64,000 nt of DNA from Streptomyces sp. Ag109_O5-10 (GTDB lineage: Bacteria > Actinomycetota > Actinomycetes > Streptomycetales > Streptomycetaceae): contig NZ_FNTQ01000001.1 of NCBI RefSeq assembly GCF_900105755.1, positions 3,410,001 to 3,474,000 on the forward strand, written 5' to 3'. The translations under genes and the position numbers were made by a program. This document shows positions 32,148 through 43,700 of this stretch, piece by piece. The notes under the pieces were generated by a model, which saw nothing but the letters and a program-made list of their open reading frames with translations, was not told where the DNA came from and did no database searches. The first letter of the stretch is position 1. Each line of letters begins with the position of its first letter.

Positions 32148-33590
32148 TCAGGAGGAGCAGGTGACGTTGGCGAGGCCCTTCGCCGCGTCGGTGACCTTGT
32201 TGTCGCAGGTGACCTTGTTGTTCTCGACGGGCGCGAAGTGGAAGCCGTAGCCGGGGCCGTCCACCTGCGCGGTGTTGGCCTGGAACACGTTTCCGGTGCC
32301 CCAGCCGTCGAGGATCCGGTGGGTCTGGAAGCCGTCCTCGTTGGAGTGCCGGCCGATGTTGGCCTTGATCAGCCAGTCGTTGCCCTTGACGTCGACCCAG
32401 GAGTCGTCGTGCCCCCCGCTGAGACCGGAGCCGTCGAAGGTGTTGCCGACGAGGGAGCCCCCGGTGGTGCCCTCCTTGATGTCGACGGACTCCGCAGTGG
32501 TGTCGCTGACGTGGTTGCCGCGGATCACGTTGTCGTCGCTCTTGTCGGGCTTGCAGTCGGTGACGGTGCACCAGTTGGACTGCGCGGACCCGACGTAGAT
32601 GCCCTCGCCGAACTGCTCCTTGCGCTTGCCCGTGGCGCGGACGGTGTTGTTCTCGACCACGTTGCCGGAGCTGAAGTCGCGCAGGTGGATGCCCTCGTCG
32701 CCGATGTTCTCGACGGTCAGGCCCTGGATGACGGAGCCCTGGACCCGGTCCGCCATGACCCCCTTCTGGGCGTTGCGCACGGTGAAGCCGATCAGCCGCC
32801 AGTGGCTGGCGCCGTCGAGGTGGAAGGCGTAGCCGCCGTCGACACCGCCGGCGTCGATCACCGCGCCGGGACCGCCGCACAGGAAGATCGGACGGTCCGC
32901 CGTACCGGGGGTGGCGGCGGTGAAGCGGTCCGTGTAGACCCCGTCCCGCATCTCGATGACGTCACCCGGCTGCGCCTGGTCCAGCGCGTCCTTCAGGGAC
33001 TTGGCGTCGCTGACGGTGACGGTGGCGGCCGGGCACTTCACAGGTCCCGGGGCGGCCGCGGCGGGGCCGGTGGCGGTGGGCGTGGCCGGACCGTCGGTGG
33101 CCGCCGTGCCGCCCGGCGCCGGACCGGAGGCCGTGGCACCGGCGTCACCGGGGTCGCCGGTGTCGTCCCCGTCGTCGGTGGGTTCGGCGACCGGGATGGT
33201 GGGGCCCGCGGTGGGGCCGGCGCCGTACACGACGGACCGGTCGGCGCCGGCCGAGACGCCCGCCACGATCAGCGCCACCACCGAGATCAGCAGGGCGGCC
33301 GAGGCCACCCAGAGCGGCGGCCCGCCGGCGAGCCAGATCCGGCGCGCCCGCTCAGCGGCGGACCCGGCCGGTGCGGAACCACCACCCTCGCCCGGACCGG
33401 CGCCACCGCCCGGAACACCGTCCTCGCGCGGAATGCCTCCGCTGCCCGGACCGCCGTCGCCCGGAACGCCGTCGTCGCGTGGACCGCCTTCGCCCGGAAC
33501 GCCGTCATCGCGTGGACCGCCTTCGCCCGGAACGCCGTCATCGCGTGGAACGCCTTCGTCGGGCGGGCCCGTCGGGGTGTCCTTGTTCAT
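32148..33590 (-). CDS. Membrane-anchored right-handed beta-helix protein (pectate-lyase/epimerase fold)
   Basis: The 480-aa protein has a cytoplasmic N-terminus (residues 1-90) rich in Gly/Pro/Asp with an 11-residue repeat (GVPGEGGPRDD). A membrane segment follows (about 92-114), then a Thr/Ala/Pro linker, then an external right-handed beta-helix (about 185-480: IEMRDGVYTDRF, GFTVRNAQKGVMADR, GIHLRDFSSGNVVENNTVRATG). Cysteines occur in the helix. Such folds cleave, epimerise or bind uronic-acid polymers; AlgG of alginate systems is one example. Start ATG at 33588-33590 overlaps the stop of the next beta-helix gene by 4 nt (ATGA), so the two are translationally coupled. Confidence 0.85.
   Translation of the reverse strand: MNKDTPTGPPDEGVPRDDGVPGEGGPRDDGVPGEGGPRDDGVPGDGGPGSGGIPREDGVPGGGAGPGEGGGSAPAGSAAERARRIWLAGGPPLWVASAALLISVVALIVAGVSAGADRSVVYGAGPTAGPTIPVAEPTDDGDDTGDPGDAGATASGPAPGGTAATDGPATPTATGPAAAAPGPVKCPAATVTVSDAKSLKDALDQAQPGDVIEMRDGVYTDRFTAATPGTADRPIFLCGGPGAVIDAGGVDGGYAFHLDGASHWRLIGFTVRNAQKGVMADRVQGSVIQGLTVENIGDEGIHLRDFSSGNVVENNTVRATGKRKEQFGEGIYVGSAQSNWCTVTDCKPDKSDDNVIRGNHVSDTTAESVDIKEGTTGGSLVGNTFDGSGLSGGHDDSWVDVKGNDWLIKANIGRHSNEDGFQTHRILDGWGTGNVFQANTAQVDGPGYGFHFAPVENNKVTCDNKVTDAAKGLANVTCSS
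33448..33579 (-). repeat. 33-bp in-frame tandem repeat (about 4 units)
   Basis: Units start at 33448, 33481, 33514 and 33547, the last degenerate. On the minus strand each encodes 11 residues of the type GVPGEGGPRDD at the cytoplasmic N-terminus of the beta-helix protein. Near-identity of the units suggests recent expansion and possible copy-number variation. Confidence 0.85.
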
Positions 33591-35539
33591 TCGCTCATCA
33601 CCGGCTCCCGGCGGCGGCCGACCACGGAGATCTCGTTCGGCGGCGGGGCGGGCAGCGGCGCCTTGTCGGAGTACGGGTGCACGATGCCCGCCCCCTGCCC
33701 GGCCGCTCGCCGCCTGCGCCGGCCCATGGCGGCCGAGAACAGGATGAGGAGCAGGATGCCCGTCCACAGCAGCGTCATCGGGCTGGCGTAGTGCTTCACC
33801 TTGACCCAGAAGGAGCTGGTGTCGTACCAGGCGAAGGTCTGGTTCTCCTTGATGTCGGCGCCGCCGTGGGAGCGACTGGAGTCCAGTGCGCTGGGGCCGA
33901 CCCCGCCGATGACGTTGTAGGAGACGGTCGTGCCGTCCACGCCGCCGACCAGGCTGACGCCGTGGTTGGTCGCGTCCTGGACGGTGTTGCCGCGTATCTC
34001 GGCGTCCGAGTCGCGGACGTAGACGCCGGTCTGGGCCCCGTCGATGATGTTGCCGGTGACGGTGGCGTCGGTGACGCCGTCGCGGACCGAGATGCCCTGC
34101 CGGTTCTGGCCGCTCAGGCGGTTGCCGGTGATGGACACCTTGTCCGCGGCGAGGCGGGCCACGATACCCATGTCGCCGCCCTCGATGCGGTTGTTCTGCA
34201 CGCCGACGTCGAAACCGCCGAGCACCTCGACGCCGTAGCGGCCGTTGTCCTTGGCCACGCTGTTGGCGACCGAGTTGGAGCCGTAGCTGTCGACGGCCTG
34301 CCCGGAGGCGGAGGGGCCGTCGGCCAGCGGCTTGCCGCTGAGGGTGTAGCCGTTGCCGCCGTTGCCCTCGGCGGTGGAGCCGCTGACCCGCACCTGCTGG
34401 GTGGCCCGGGAGAGGATGAAGCCGTCGCCGCCGTTGTCCTTGGCGACCGTGCGCTGCACGAGCGAGCTGGAGACGAACCGGTGCATGACCACCCCGTCCT
34501 CCAGGCTGTTCTCCACGGTCGTGTCGCTGATCTCGATCCCGGTGGCGCTGGAGATGAAGATCCCGAACGCGTTGCCGGTGATGGTCGAGTGCGTGATCGA
34601 CCCGGAGACGTAGGACATGCCGCCGGTCGAGAACCGGGCGTCGGGAGTGGTCAGTTCGCCCGAGGGCATGGCCGTGACGTCACCGCTGGAGGTGTTCTGG
34701 TCGTTCTCGTCGCCCTGCCGGTCGGCCCGTTCGCGCGCGGTCTTGCCGTGCACCTGCCCGGTGTCCTCCAGCGAGCCGGTGTTGGGCCGGTCGGTGCCGG
34801 TGAGGCTGAGCCCGCCGGTTCGGCCGCTCCAGAACCCGAGGTTCGCGAGTTTGGCGTGCGCCATCTCGAACTGGCCGCCGATGGTGCGGATGTAGGCGCG
34901 GCCGTCCCGGACGTCGCTGTCGGCCTCGTTGGCCTGCGGGTCCCAGCTGGTGACGGTCAGCGGCGCCTGGGCGGTGCCCTGGAGGATCAGTTCGCCGCCG
35001 AAGGAGACGATGGAGACGAAGCCGCTGCGGTTGCTGGCCATGCGCAGGGTGAGGCCGCCGGGGTTGGACAGCTTCAGCTTGGCGCCGACGTTGAGGTAGA
35101 TGTTCTCGGTCAGCAGGTACGAGCCGTCCTTGCGCCGCACGAAGGTCTGCGGGGCGAGTTTCAGCAGGTCGGCGATGGTGTAGGCGTTGCGGCGCTGGGT
35201 GAGCACCAGGGTGTACCCATTGTCGGTGTCCAGCCGGTACGGCACCGTCCACTTGGTGCTCTGAAGGGGCGCCACCGAGCTGAACGCCCGTACCTGGTTG
35301 AGCCGGTGGTCCTCGTCGGCGACCAGCGCGGCCTCGGTCTCCGCGTCCTGGGCGGCCGGCTTCTGCTTCTTGTCGCCGTCCCCGTCGGCGTGGGCCGTGG
35401 CCGAGGTGCCCAGCAGCAGCGTCGCCGCCACCGCGAAGGCGCCGAGCAGGGCCGCCGTCCTGGCACCGGCCCGGCGCAGACGGATGCCGGGGCCGGGTCT
35501 TCTCCTCGTCAGGGGGTGCGTCATGAGGGGGGTGGTCAT
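33587..35539 (-). CDS. Secreted, C-terminally anchored right-handed beta-helix protein
   Basis: The 650-aa protein has a signal peptide (about residues 1-51), a linker, and a beta-helix of many parallel coils (about 140-570). Repeated patterns such as ITGNAFGIFISSATGIEISDTTVENS, VAKDNGGDGF and VYVRDSDAEIRGNTVQDATNHGVSL are typical of AlgG/NosD/PbH1 proteins. A C-terminal membrane segment (about 583-604) and a basic, proline-rich tail follow. The catalytic part would face outside. It sits between the GT2 synthase and the second beta-helix gene. A polymer-modifying or polymer-guiding role is inferred from fold and context; the exact active site was not identified. Confidence 0.85.
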   Translation of the reverse strand: MTTPLMTHPLTRRRPGPGIRLRRAGARTAALLGAFAVAATLLLGTSATAHADGDGDKKQKPAAQDAETEAALVADEDHRLNQVRAFSSVAPLQSTKWTVPYRLDTDNGYTLVLTQRRNAYTIADLLKLAPQTFVRRKDGSYLLTENIYLNVGAKLKLSNPGGLTLRMASNRSGFVSIVSFGGELILQGTAQAPLTVTSWDPQANEADSDVRDGRAYIRTIGGQFEMAHAKLANLGFWSGRTGGLSLTGTDRPNTGSLEDTGQVHGKTARERADRQGDENDQNTSSGDVTAMPSGELTTPDARFSTGGMSYVSGSITHSTITGNAFGIFISSATGIEISDTTVENSLEDGVVMHRFVSSSLVQRTVAKDNGGDGFILSRATQQVRVSGSTAEGNGGNGYTLSGKPLADGPSASGQAVDSYGSNSVANSVAKDNGRYGVEVLGGFDVGVQNNRIEGGDMGIVARLAADKVSITGNRLSGQNRQGISVRDGVTDATVTGNIIDGAQTGVYVRDSDAEIRGNTVQDATNHGVSLVGGVDGTTVSYNVIGGVGPSALDSSRSHGGADIKENQTFAWYDTSSFWVKVKHYASPMTLLWTGILLLILFSAAMGRRRRRAAGQGAGIVHPYSDKAPLPAPPPNEISVVGRRREPVMSE

Positions 35540-35543
35540 GGCG

Positions 35544-36857
35544 TCAGATCACCTCGGGCTGGAGGGCGGTGTGGCTCTGGCCGCCGGCGGGTCCGGAGAG
35601 CGTGGCCGCGCTCTGGCCCTCGCCTCCGATGCTGGTGCTGGTGCGGGTGAGCCAGCCCTGCTTGTTCATGGTGACGAATGCGTAGAGCTTGAGCGGCAGC
35701 GAGATCATGATGACCACCAGGGCCGTCAACGGCAGCAGGAGGATCTCCTGCGGGTGCCTGCGCAGGTGCGAGTAGCCGCGGACGGCACGGCCCAGCAGCA
35801 GCCAGATCAGGGTGAGGACGATGCCGCGGCCGCTGAGGTCGAGCCGGCTCGTCAGCAGGTAGCCGAGGGCCATGCCCATGGTCACCGGGGTCAGCAGGAT
35901 CTGCAGCACCGTGATCTTGGTGACCAGCGGGACGCGCCACAGCCAGCCCTTGTACAGCGCGGTCAGGTAGCACCGGTAGGAGTTGCGGCTCCACCGGACG
36001 CGCTGCTTCACGAAGGCGCGGAAGGAGGACGGGAACATGGAGACGGCCCGCGCGGAGGACTGGTGCACGGTCTTGTAGCCCGAGGCGAGCACCAGCCAGG
36101 TCAGCCGGCCGTCGTCGCCCGCCACGCAGCGGCGGCCGAGGAAGAACTCGTTCTCGAGGTTCTCGAGGACCGGCAGGACCGCTTCGCGGCGGTACGCGGC
36201 GGTACGGCCGGACAGACAGGCCACGGCACCGGCCCGGCCCATGGCCGGAACGTAGTCGTAGTAACGGAGGTTGACCAGCCAGTCGGCGACCCGGCGCCAG
36301 ACGCTGGTGGTGCGCTGGTAGACGTTCTGCTGGGTGCCCACGCCGCCGACCGCCGGGTCCTCGAAGGGCATCTGCACGGCGTCGAGGAGACCCGGCTCCC
36401 AGCGGGTGTCGGAGTCCACCAGGACGAGGAGTTCGCTGGTGGCGGCCCGTATGCCGACCCCCAGGGCGGAACGTTTCCCTCTGTGCTCGAAGGCGAGCAC
36501 CCGGACCCGGGGGTCCTCCACCAGCGACAGCCGGTGCAGTACCTCGTGGTCCTCGACGTCAGGAACGATGATGATCTCGGCCGGATCCTGGGCGAGCCAG
36601 GTCTCCAGGCACTCCAGCAGGATCTCCGGGTCCTCCCGGTAGGCCGGGACCACCACGGAGACGCTGGTACGGAATTTGTTGACGACTGGCTTGGCGAACC
36701 GGGAGAGCACCGCTCGGTACAACCACAGGGCCCAGACGAACAGTCCGGCCAGCCCCAGCGGCATCAGCTCTCGCCACGAAGTTTCCCCCACGGCCTCGAC
36801 GATCCACGACCAGAGCTGGTCGAAGAACTCGGACAATGTTGTGCTCTCCCCCCACAT
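35544..36857 (-). CDS. Processive membrane glycosyltransferase, GT2 family (Alg8/hyaluronan-synthase-like)
   Basis: The 437-aa protein has a membrane segment (about residues 33-49), a cytoplasmic GT-A domain with VSVVVPAYRED, the DSD motif at 148-150, GDD at 248-250 and QRVRW at 285-289. Several further membrane segments follow (about 305-405). D-DxD-D-QxxRW is the signature of processive synthases of hyaluronan, cellulose, chitin or alginate type. The gene ends 4 nt before the beta-helix start (35539), so they form one operon. ATG at 36855-36857 lacks a strong Shine-Dalgarno. With the nearby dehydrogenase, a glucuronate-containing polymer is the simplest product. Confidence 0.88.
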   Translation of the reverse strand: MWGESTTLSEFFDQLWSWIVEAVGETSWRELMPLGLAGLFVWALWLYRAVLSRFAKPVVNKFRTSVSVVVPAYREDPEILLECLETWLAQDPAEIIIVPDVEDHEVLHRLSLVEDPRVRVLAFEHRGKRSALGVGIRAATSELLVLVDSDTRWEPGLLDAVQMPFEDPAVGGVGTQQNVYQRTTSVWRRVADWLVNLRYYDYVPAMGRAGAVACLSGRTAAYRREAVLPVLENLENEFFLGRRCVAGDDGRLTWLVLASGYKTVHQSSARAVSMFPSSFRAFVKQRVRWSRNSYRCYLTALYKGWLWRVPLVTKITVLQILLTPVTMGMALGYLLTSRLDLSGRGIVLTLIWLLLGRAVRGYSHLRRHPQEILLLPLTALVVIMISLPLKLYAFVTMNKQGWLTRTSTSIGGEGQSAATLSGPAGGQSHTALQPEVI

Positions 36858-37205
36858 GACACGACTGCCGCGGTCCGAAAATACGACGGAACCGGGCGCT
36901 GCTCCAGCGATGCTAGGGGCGCTTGAGTGAACGGAGATCACACAAAACACGAACTTCACTTACGAGGTCTTCACACTCATCCGCCCCAACCGTGATGGCG
37001 GGTCACACCTGTCACGGCACGGAGTGGATCCTATGAGGGAGATGTGAAGAGCGTGAACTCGACTGATAAATGGCATGTTTCGGCGCGGCGACCGGAAAGC
37101 CCGCGTCCCGTGCAGGGCGCGCGGAACCGCGCGAGCAACCCCACGCGCCCGCAGGCGACCACGCACCCGCACCCTTCGACGGGCTCCGGCGGGCTCCGGC
37201 GGGCT
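36858..37205. other. GT2 promoter region and dispersed repeat
   Basis: No gene is seen in these 348 bases. The right half (about 37107-37200) is a diverged copy of the dispersed Streptomyces repeat, including a triple CGGGCTCCGG reiteration near 37177-37205. The left half is comparatively AT-rich (36920-37080) and should hold the GT2 operon promoter. Confidence 0.55.
37107..37150 (+). repeat. Dispersed Streptomyces repeat copy
   Basis: CCCGTGCAGGGCGCGCGGAA, followed by CCGCGCGAGCAACCCC, matches the GGGGCGCGGGGAACYGCGCGACCAGCCCC element at 14450, 18275 and 53764 with several substitutions. Confidence 0.55.
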
Positions 37206-39225
<2,020 letters not shown>

Positions 39226-39245
<20 letters not shown>

Positions 39246-39885
39246 CCTCCCACTCTCCCACGGGGTCGGGAGCCGCGTAGAAGCGCAGATTCACCCGGCG
39301 TGCCCCCTCGGGGACGGCGTCGTCGGGGTGACTGTAGCGGTCGAGGAGTTCCTGGTAGGCGCGGACGAACTCGTGGAGGTCGGTCTGCGTCATCCAGGTG
39401 CCGGTGCGCTGCACCTGGGCCCAGCCCTGCGGTCCGCGGTACTCCTGGTGGGCGCGACGGAAGAGTCTGGTGTCGACCTCGATCTTCAGGAGGGCGAGGT
39501 GTTCGGCCGCCACGTACTCCTCGGGCGTCATGGCGGCCGGGTCCGGTGTGGTGTGGCTGAAGGGCAGGCCCCGCCACCAGCGTTCCCGGCCGCGCGACTT
39601 CTCGGGGATCTCCTCGATGAGCTTCTGCTCGGCGAGTTTGCGCAGGTGGTAGCTGGTGGTGCCGGAACTCTCGCCGAGTTCGCGGGCGAGCACGGTCGAG
39701 TTGGCCTCGCCGTGCCGGCCCAGGTAGTCGAGGATCCGGCGGCGCAGCGGGTTGCCGAGGGACCTGTAGAGGGCGGCGCGTTCGAGGCTGGTCAGCTCGG
39801 TGGGCGTCTCGGCGGGCGCGGCGGTCTTCTCGGCGGGTTCGGCGGGCTCGGGTGGTCCGGCCGTCCGGGGCGTGCCGTCGGTCAT
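39226..39885 (-). CDS. ArsR-like winged-helix transcriptional regulator
   Basis: The 219-aa protein has a disordered Pro/Glu/Ala N-terminus (about residues 1-35), then a winged HTH of the HTH_20/ArsR type (about 36-110: [39 protein letters not shown] in part). A ~100-residue C-terminal domain follows, rich in aromatic and acidic residues (LRFYAAPDP). No metal-binding Cys cluster is visible, so it is not a classical metal sensor. ATG at 39883-39885 excludes a repetitive upstream stretch. It overlaps the DUF255 gene by 20 nt and may control it. Confidence 0.85.
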
Positions 39886-40129
39886 GCGGCCACCGTATCC
39901 CCGAGCCCTGGAACCCCGAGAACCCCGAGACCTCCCGGAACCCCGAGACGTCCCTGAGTCTCCCTGAGCCCTCCCCCATGTATGCCGAATTCCCTTTGCA
40001 GACTTTTCTCTGCGATCTAGCGTGAAGGCGATGGCGGAAGTGCCGGACGGGCTCGGACGGGCTCGGACGGCCCCGGACGGATTCACAGGTTCCACAGGCT
40101 CGGATCCGGAACAAGGCGAGGGGGATCAG

Positions 40130-40579
40130 GTGTTGGACCGGCTGACGGCGACGCAGACCCGAGGGGCGAAGCGGATGAGGCGGCTGAAGCGGTGGGCACT
40201 GATCCTGCTCGGGTCGTCCGCCGTGCTGCTCGTGCCGTGGACGGTGGTGCTGGCACTGACGCTGCCCGCCAGGACCGAGGTGCACAACTGGGCGATGGCC
40301 TGGATCGGACTGGACGTCCTGATGGCGGCGGGGTGCGCCGCGACGGCGGTACTGGGCCTGCGGGGCGACGCCCGGGCCCGGCTCACCGCGTCGGCGACGG
40401 CGTCGGTCGCGGTGCTGGACGCGTGGTTCGACATAACGACGTCGGCGGTGGGCACCGAGTTGCTGGAGGCGCTGGCGAGCGCGGTGGCCGAGGCGGGGCT
40501 GGCGGCGGCCTGCGTGTACCTGGCGCTGTCCAAGGGGTGGGGCCGGGTGGCCGCCCAGCCCGGACCGGCCGCCCGATAG
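40130..40579 (+). CDS. Four-helix integral membrane protein
   Basis: GTG at 40130-40132 follows AGGGGG by 5 nt and gives 149 aa; upstream starts lack ribosome sites and add a low-complexity tail. After a basic N-terminus there are four hydrophobic segments (about residues 21-42, 51-72, 83-102 and 107-130). No catalytic motif is seen. It is divergent from the ArsR-like gene and could be part of its regulon. Three 20-bp tandem repeats start at its 3' end. Function unknown. Confidence 0.7.
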   Translation: MLDRLTATQTRGAKRMRRLKRWALILLGSSAVLLVPWTVVLALTLPARTEVHNWAMAWIGLDVLMAAGCAATAVLGLRGDARARLTASATASVAVLDAWFDITTSAVGTELLEALASAVAEAGLAAACVYLALSKGWGRVAAQPGPAAR

Positions 40580-40619
40580 CAGGACCGGCCGCCCGGTAGC
40601 AGGACCGGCCGCCCGGTGG
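40561..40619 (+). repeat. 20-bp tandem repeat, three copies
   Basis: AGGACCGGCCGCCCGGTAGC-type units occupy 40561-40580, 40581-40600 and 40601-40619. The first unit encodes the last residues and stop of the membrane protein. A fourth partial motif may continue into 40620-40630. Confidence 0.85.
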
Positions 40620-40730
40620 TCTCGACCACCACCGAACCCTCACCCGCCCCTGATCGCCGCCCTCTCGCCAGCGCGCCCCTCCGCAAGGACACTTGTGGAC
40701 AAAGGAGTTACCGCTGGAGGGGGACGGAAC

Positions 40731-43700
40731 ATGCGGGACGCCCATCGGGCGGAAGCCGATCGGCTGCTGGTTCGGGCCGTGGAGGAGGAGGTCCGCCGTT
40801 CGGGCGGCCGCGTCGACGGGCAGGTGCTGCTGTCCCGGGCGCGCGGCGGGCTGGCGGAGATGGAGCGGACGGCCGCCGAGGAGTACACGGCGTACACCCA
40901 CGCCCTCGACGAGACGGAAGCCGGGCGGCCGCGCTTCGGCCGGCGCTACGCCAAGGAAGGCTCCGGAACTCCCCTGCTGGTCGCGGCCGTCGCGGCGGTC
41001 GCCGCCACCGTCGCCGACCTCTCCCTGGGCACCGGGGCGGCCACGGCGCTCGGCGCCGGCGTGGCCGTCGGGGTGGTCGGGGCGGCCGCCACGGTCGTCA
41101 AGGCCGCGGCTTCCCATCTGCCCGCCGCTCATCACCACGCCGGCGCGGCCGGCCAGCCCGGCGGTCCCGAGCAGTTGCGGCTGCAGTGGCTGACCGCGCT
41201 GGAGGTGCGGGGCATCCGGCCGTTCCTCGATCAGCAGCGGGTGCTCAGCGCCTCCACGGGACCGAAGAAGCAGGGCCCGGGGCTGCGCGGCGCGGACAAG
41301 AGCGCGGCGGCCCGGCGGCGGTCGGTGCTGGAGCAGTCGTTCGGTCAGCTCCCCGACGCGGGCCGTCCGTTCGCCGGCCGGCAGCAGGAGCTGGCGCGGA
41401 TCCGGCAGTGGGCGCAGGCGGCCCGGGCGGCCACGGAGACCCGGCCGACCGTCGTGGTGCTGCACGGGGAGCCCGGCTCCGGCCGTACCGCCCTCGCCGT
41501 CCGGGCCACCCACGAGCTGAAGGACCTCTTCCGGGGTGCGGTCGTCGTGGACCTGCGCGGCGCCAGCCGGGAGGAGCCGCCGCTGCCCACCCGGGACGCC
41601 CTGCTGCACCTGCTCAACCGGCTGGGCGCGCCGCGCGAGCAGTTGCTGTTCCGTGAGCGTTCCTCCGCCGATCAGCAGGTCAAGCGGCTGAGCGAGCTGT
41701 ACCACCAGCACCTGACGGGGCTGCCGGTGACGATCGTGCTGGACGACGCCTCGGATCCGGAGCAGGTGCGCGCCCTGGTGCCGGAGCGTTCCGACAGCCT
41801 GGTCCTGGTCACCGCCCGGGACCAGCTCGACCTGCCCGCCGACCTGTCGGCGTGGGTGCACCGGCTGCCGGTCACGGCGCTGGACGCGGCAGGCGCGGAG
41901 GAGCTGCTGGACGCGGTGGCCGAGGACGCGTCGGGGCCGTACGACGCGCAGTCCGCGGACCGGATCCGGGAGCTGTGCGGCGGGCTGCCGCTGGCACTGC
42001 GGGTGGCGGGGTCGTCGCTGGGTTCGCGTTCACCGCTCCAACTGGCCACGGACCTGGGCGCGTACGGTCCGGTCGGGCCGGTGGAGCGGGTGCTGTGGCT
42101 GCGGTACACCGACCAGCCGGAGGCCGGGCGGCGGCTGCTGCGCAGGCTTGCGCTGGCGGGCCGGGCCTCGATGGGCGCGGCGGCCGCCGCCGCCCTGCTG
42201 GGCGCCGACGAGGCGGAGGCCACCCGGCACCTGGTCGCGCTCACCCGGGCGGGCCTGGTCGACCACGTCCGGGGCAGCCGCTACCGCCTGCACGACCTGG
42301 TCCGCTCGTTCGCCCAGGCACGGCTCGTGGACGAGGAGTCCCCGGCCGACCGCACGGCGGCGCAGGAACGGCTGATCGTGAACTACGCGGAGCTGGCCGA
42401 CTCGGTGCTGCGGCTGGTCGACGGCAACATGTCGACCCGCTCGGACCGGTTCAGCCCGCACGGCTTCACCTCGCTCGACGAGGCGCTGCGCTGGCTGGAC
42501 GACGAGTCGAGCTTCATCACGGCGGCGCTGCGGCATGCGGAGGGCGTCGACCAGGCGGCCGTGCAGAACCTGCTGGGGGCGCTGTGCGACTACTGCCTGC
42601 TGCGCGGCGACCTCTACCGGCTCGGCGAGATCAGCGAGCTTGCCCAAGCCGTCGACCAGGGCCTCCTGGTGCGGTCGGTGCAGTGGCGTACCGGTATCGC
42701 GGCCCGTCAGCTCGGCGAGCTGGACAAGGCCCGCACCACTCTCACCTCCGTCGTCGACCTCTACCTGGAGGCGCATCACGACGCCGGCGCGGCCCGCGCG
42801 CTGTGCTCGCTCGGGATCACCCTGCACCATCAGGGCCACCTCACCGAGGCGGCCGCCAAGCTGCAGGAGGCCCTGGATCTCCAGGCGGCCCCCGACCTGG
42901 CCACCGACCGGGCGTGGACGATGCACGCGCTGGCGGCGGTGCAGCGCGACCGGGCCCGGCTGCCGGAGTCCCTCGACCTGCTCACCCGCTCGCTCGTCCT
43001 GCACCGGGAGGGCGGCTCGGTGCACGGCGAGGCCTGGGCGCACTTCCAGCTCGGCCAGCTGGCGCTGCGCATGGGCGACGTACCGCGGGCCGAGCAGGAG
43101 CTCGGGGCGGCGCTGGACCGTTACGGCCGCACCCGGGACGCACGGGGCGCGGCGTGGGCGCTGACCCAGCTGGCGAGGGCCAGGCTGGTGGCCGGCGACG
43201 CGTCCCCGGCTACGGACGGACTGCGCGCGGCGGCGGCCCGGCACCGGGAGAACGAGGACGCGCGCGGCGAGGCCTGGTCGGTGTACTACCTGGGCCTGGC
43301 CCTGGAGGAGACCGGCACCCTGGACCAGGCGGTCCGTGAGCTGGAGCGCTCGCGGTCGATGTTCTCCCGGATACGGGACGTCTACGGCCTGGCCTGTGCC
43401 CGCCACCACTCGGCCCGGGTCACTCGTGACCAGCGGGCGGCCCAGACCGGCTCGCTGCGAAACTCCGGCTTCGCCCGCCAGCTCCTGGTCGACGCCCGCG
43501 CCGACTTCCAGCGCATCGGCGTGGTGCACGGCGAGGCCTGGACGTGCCTGGAGCTGGCCGTCGTCGACGCCGGCAACACCCGCATCCAGCAGGCCCTCGC
43601 CCTGTGCGACGAGGCGGTCACCCTGTTCACGTCGTACGGCGACCGGCGCGGCGAGGACTGGGCCCGCTTCCTGCGCTGCACCCTGCTGCCGTACGCCGCG

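Noticed and set aside
36927..36941. CRP-like site GTGA-N7-TCAC upstream of the GT2 gene
   Set aside because: Crp sites have a 6-nt spacer between GTGA and TCAC; here it is 7, and flanking bases do not fit.
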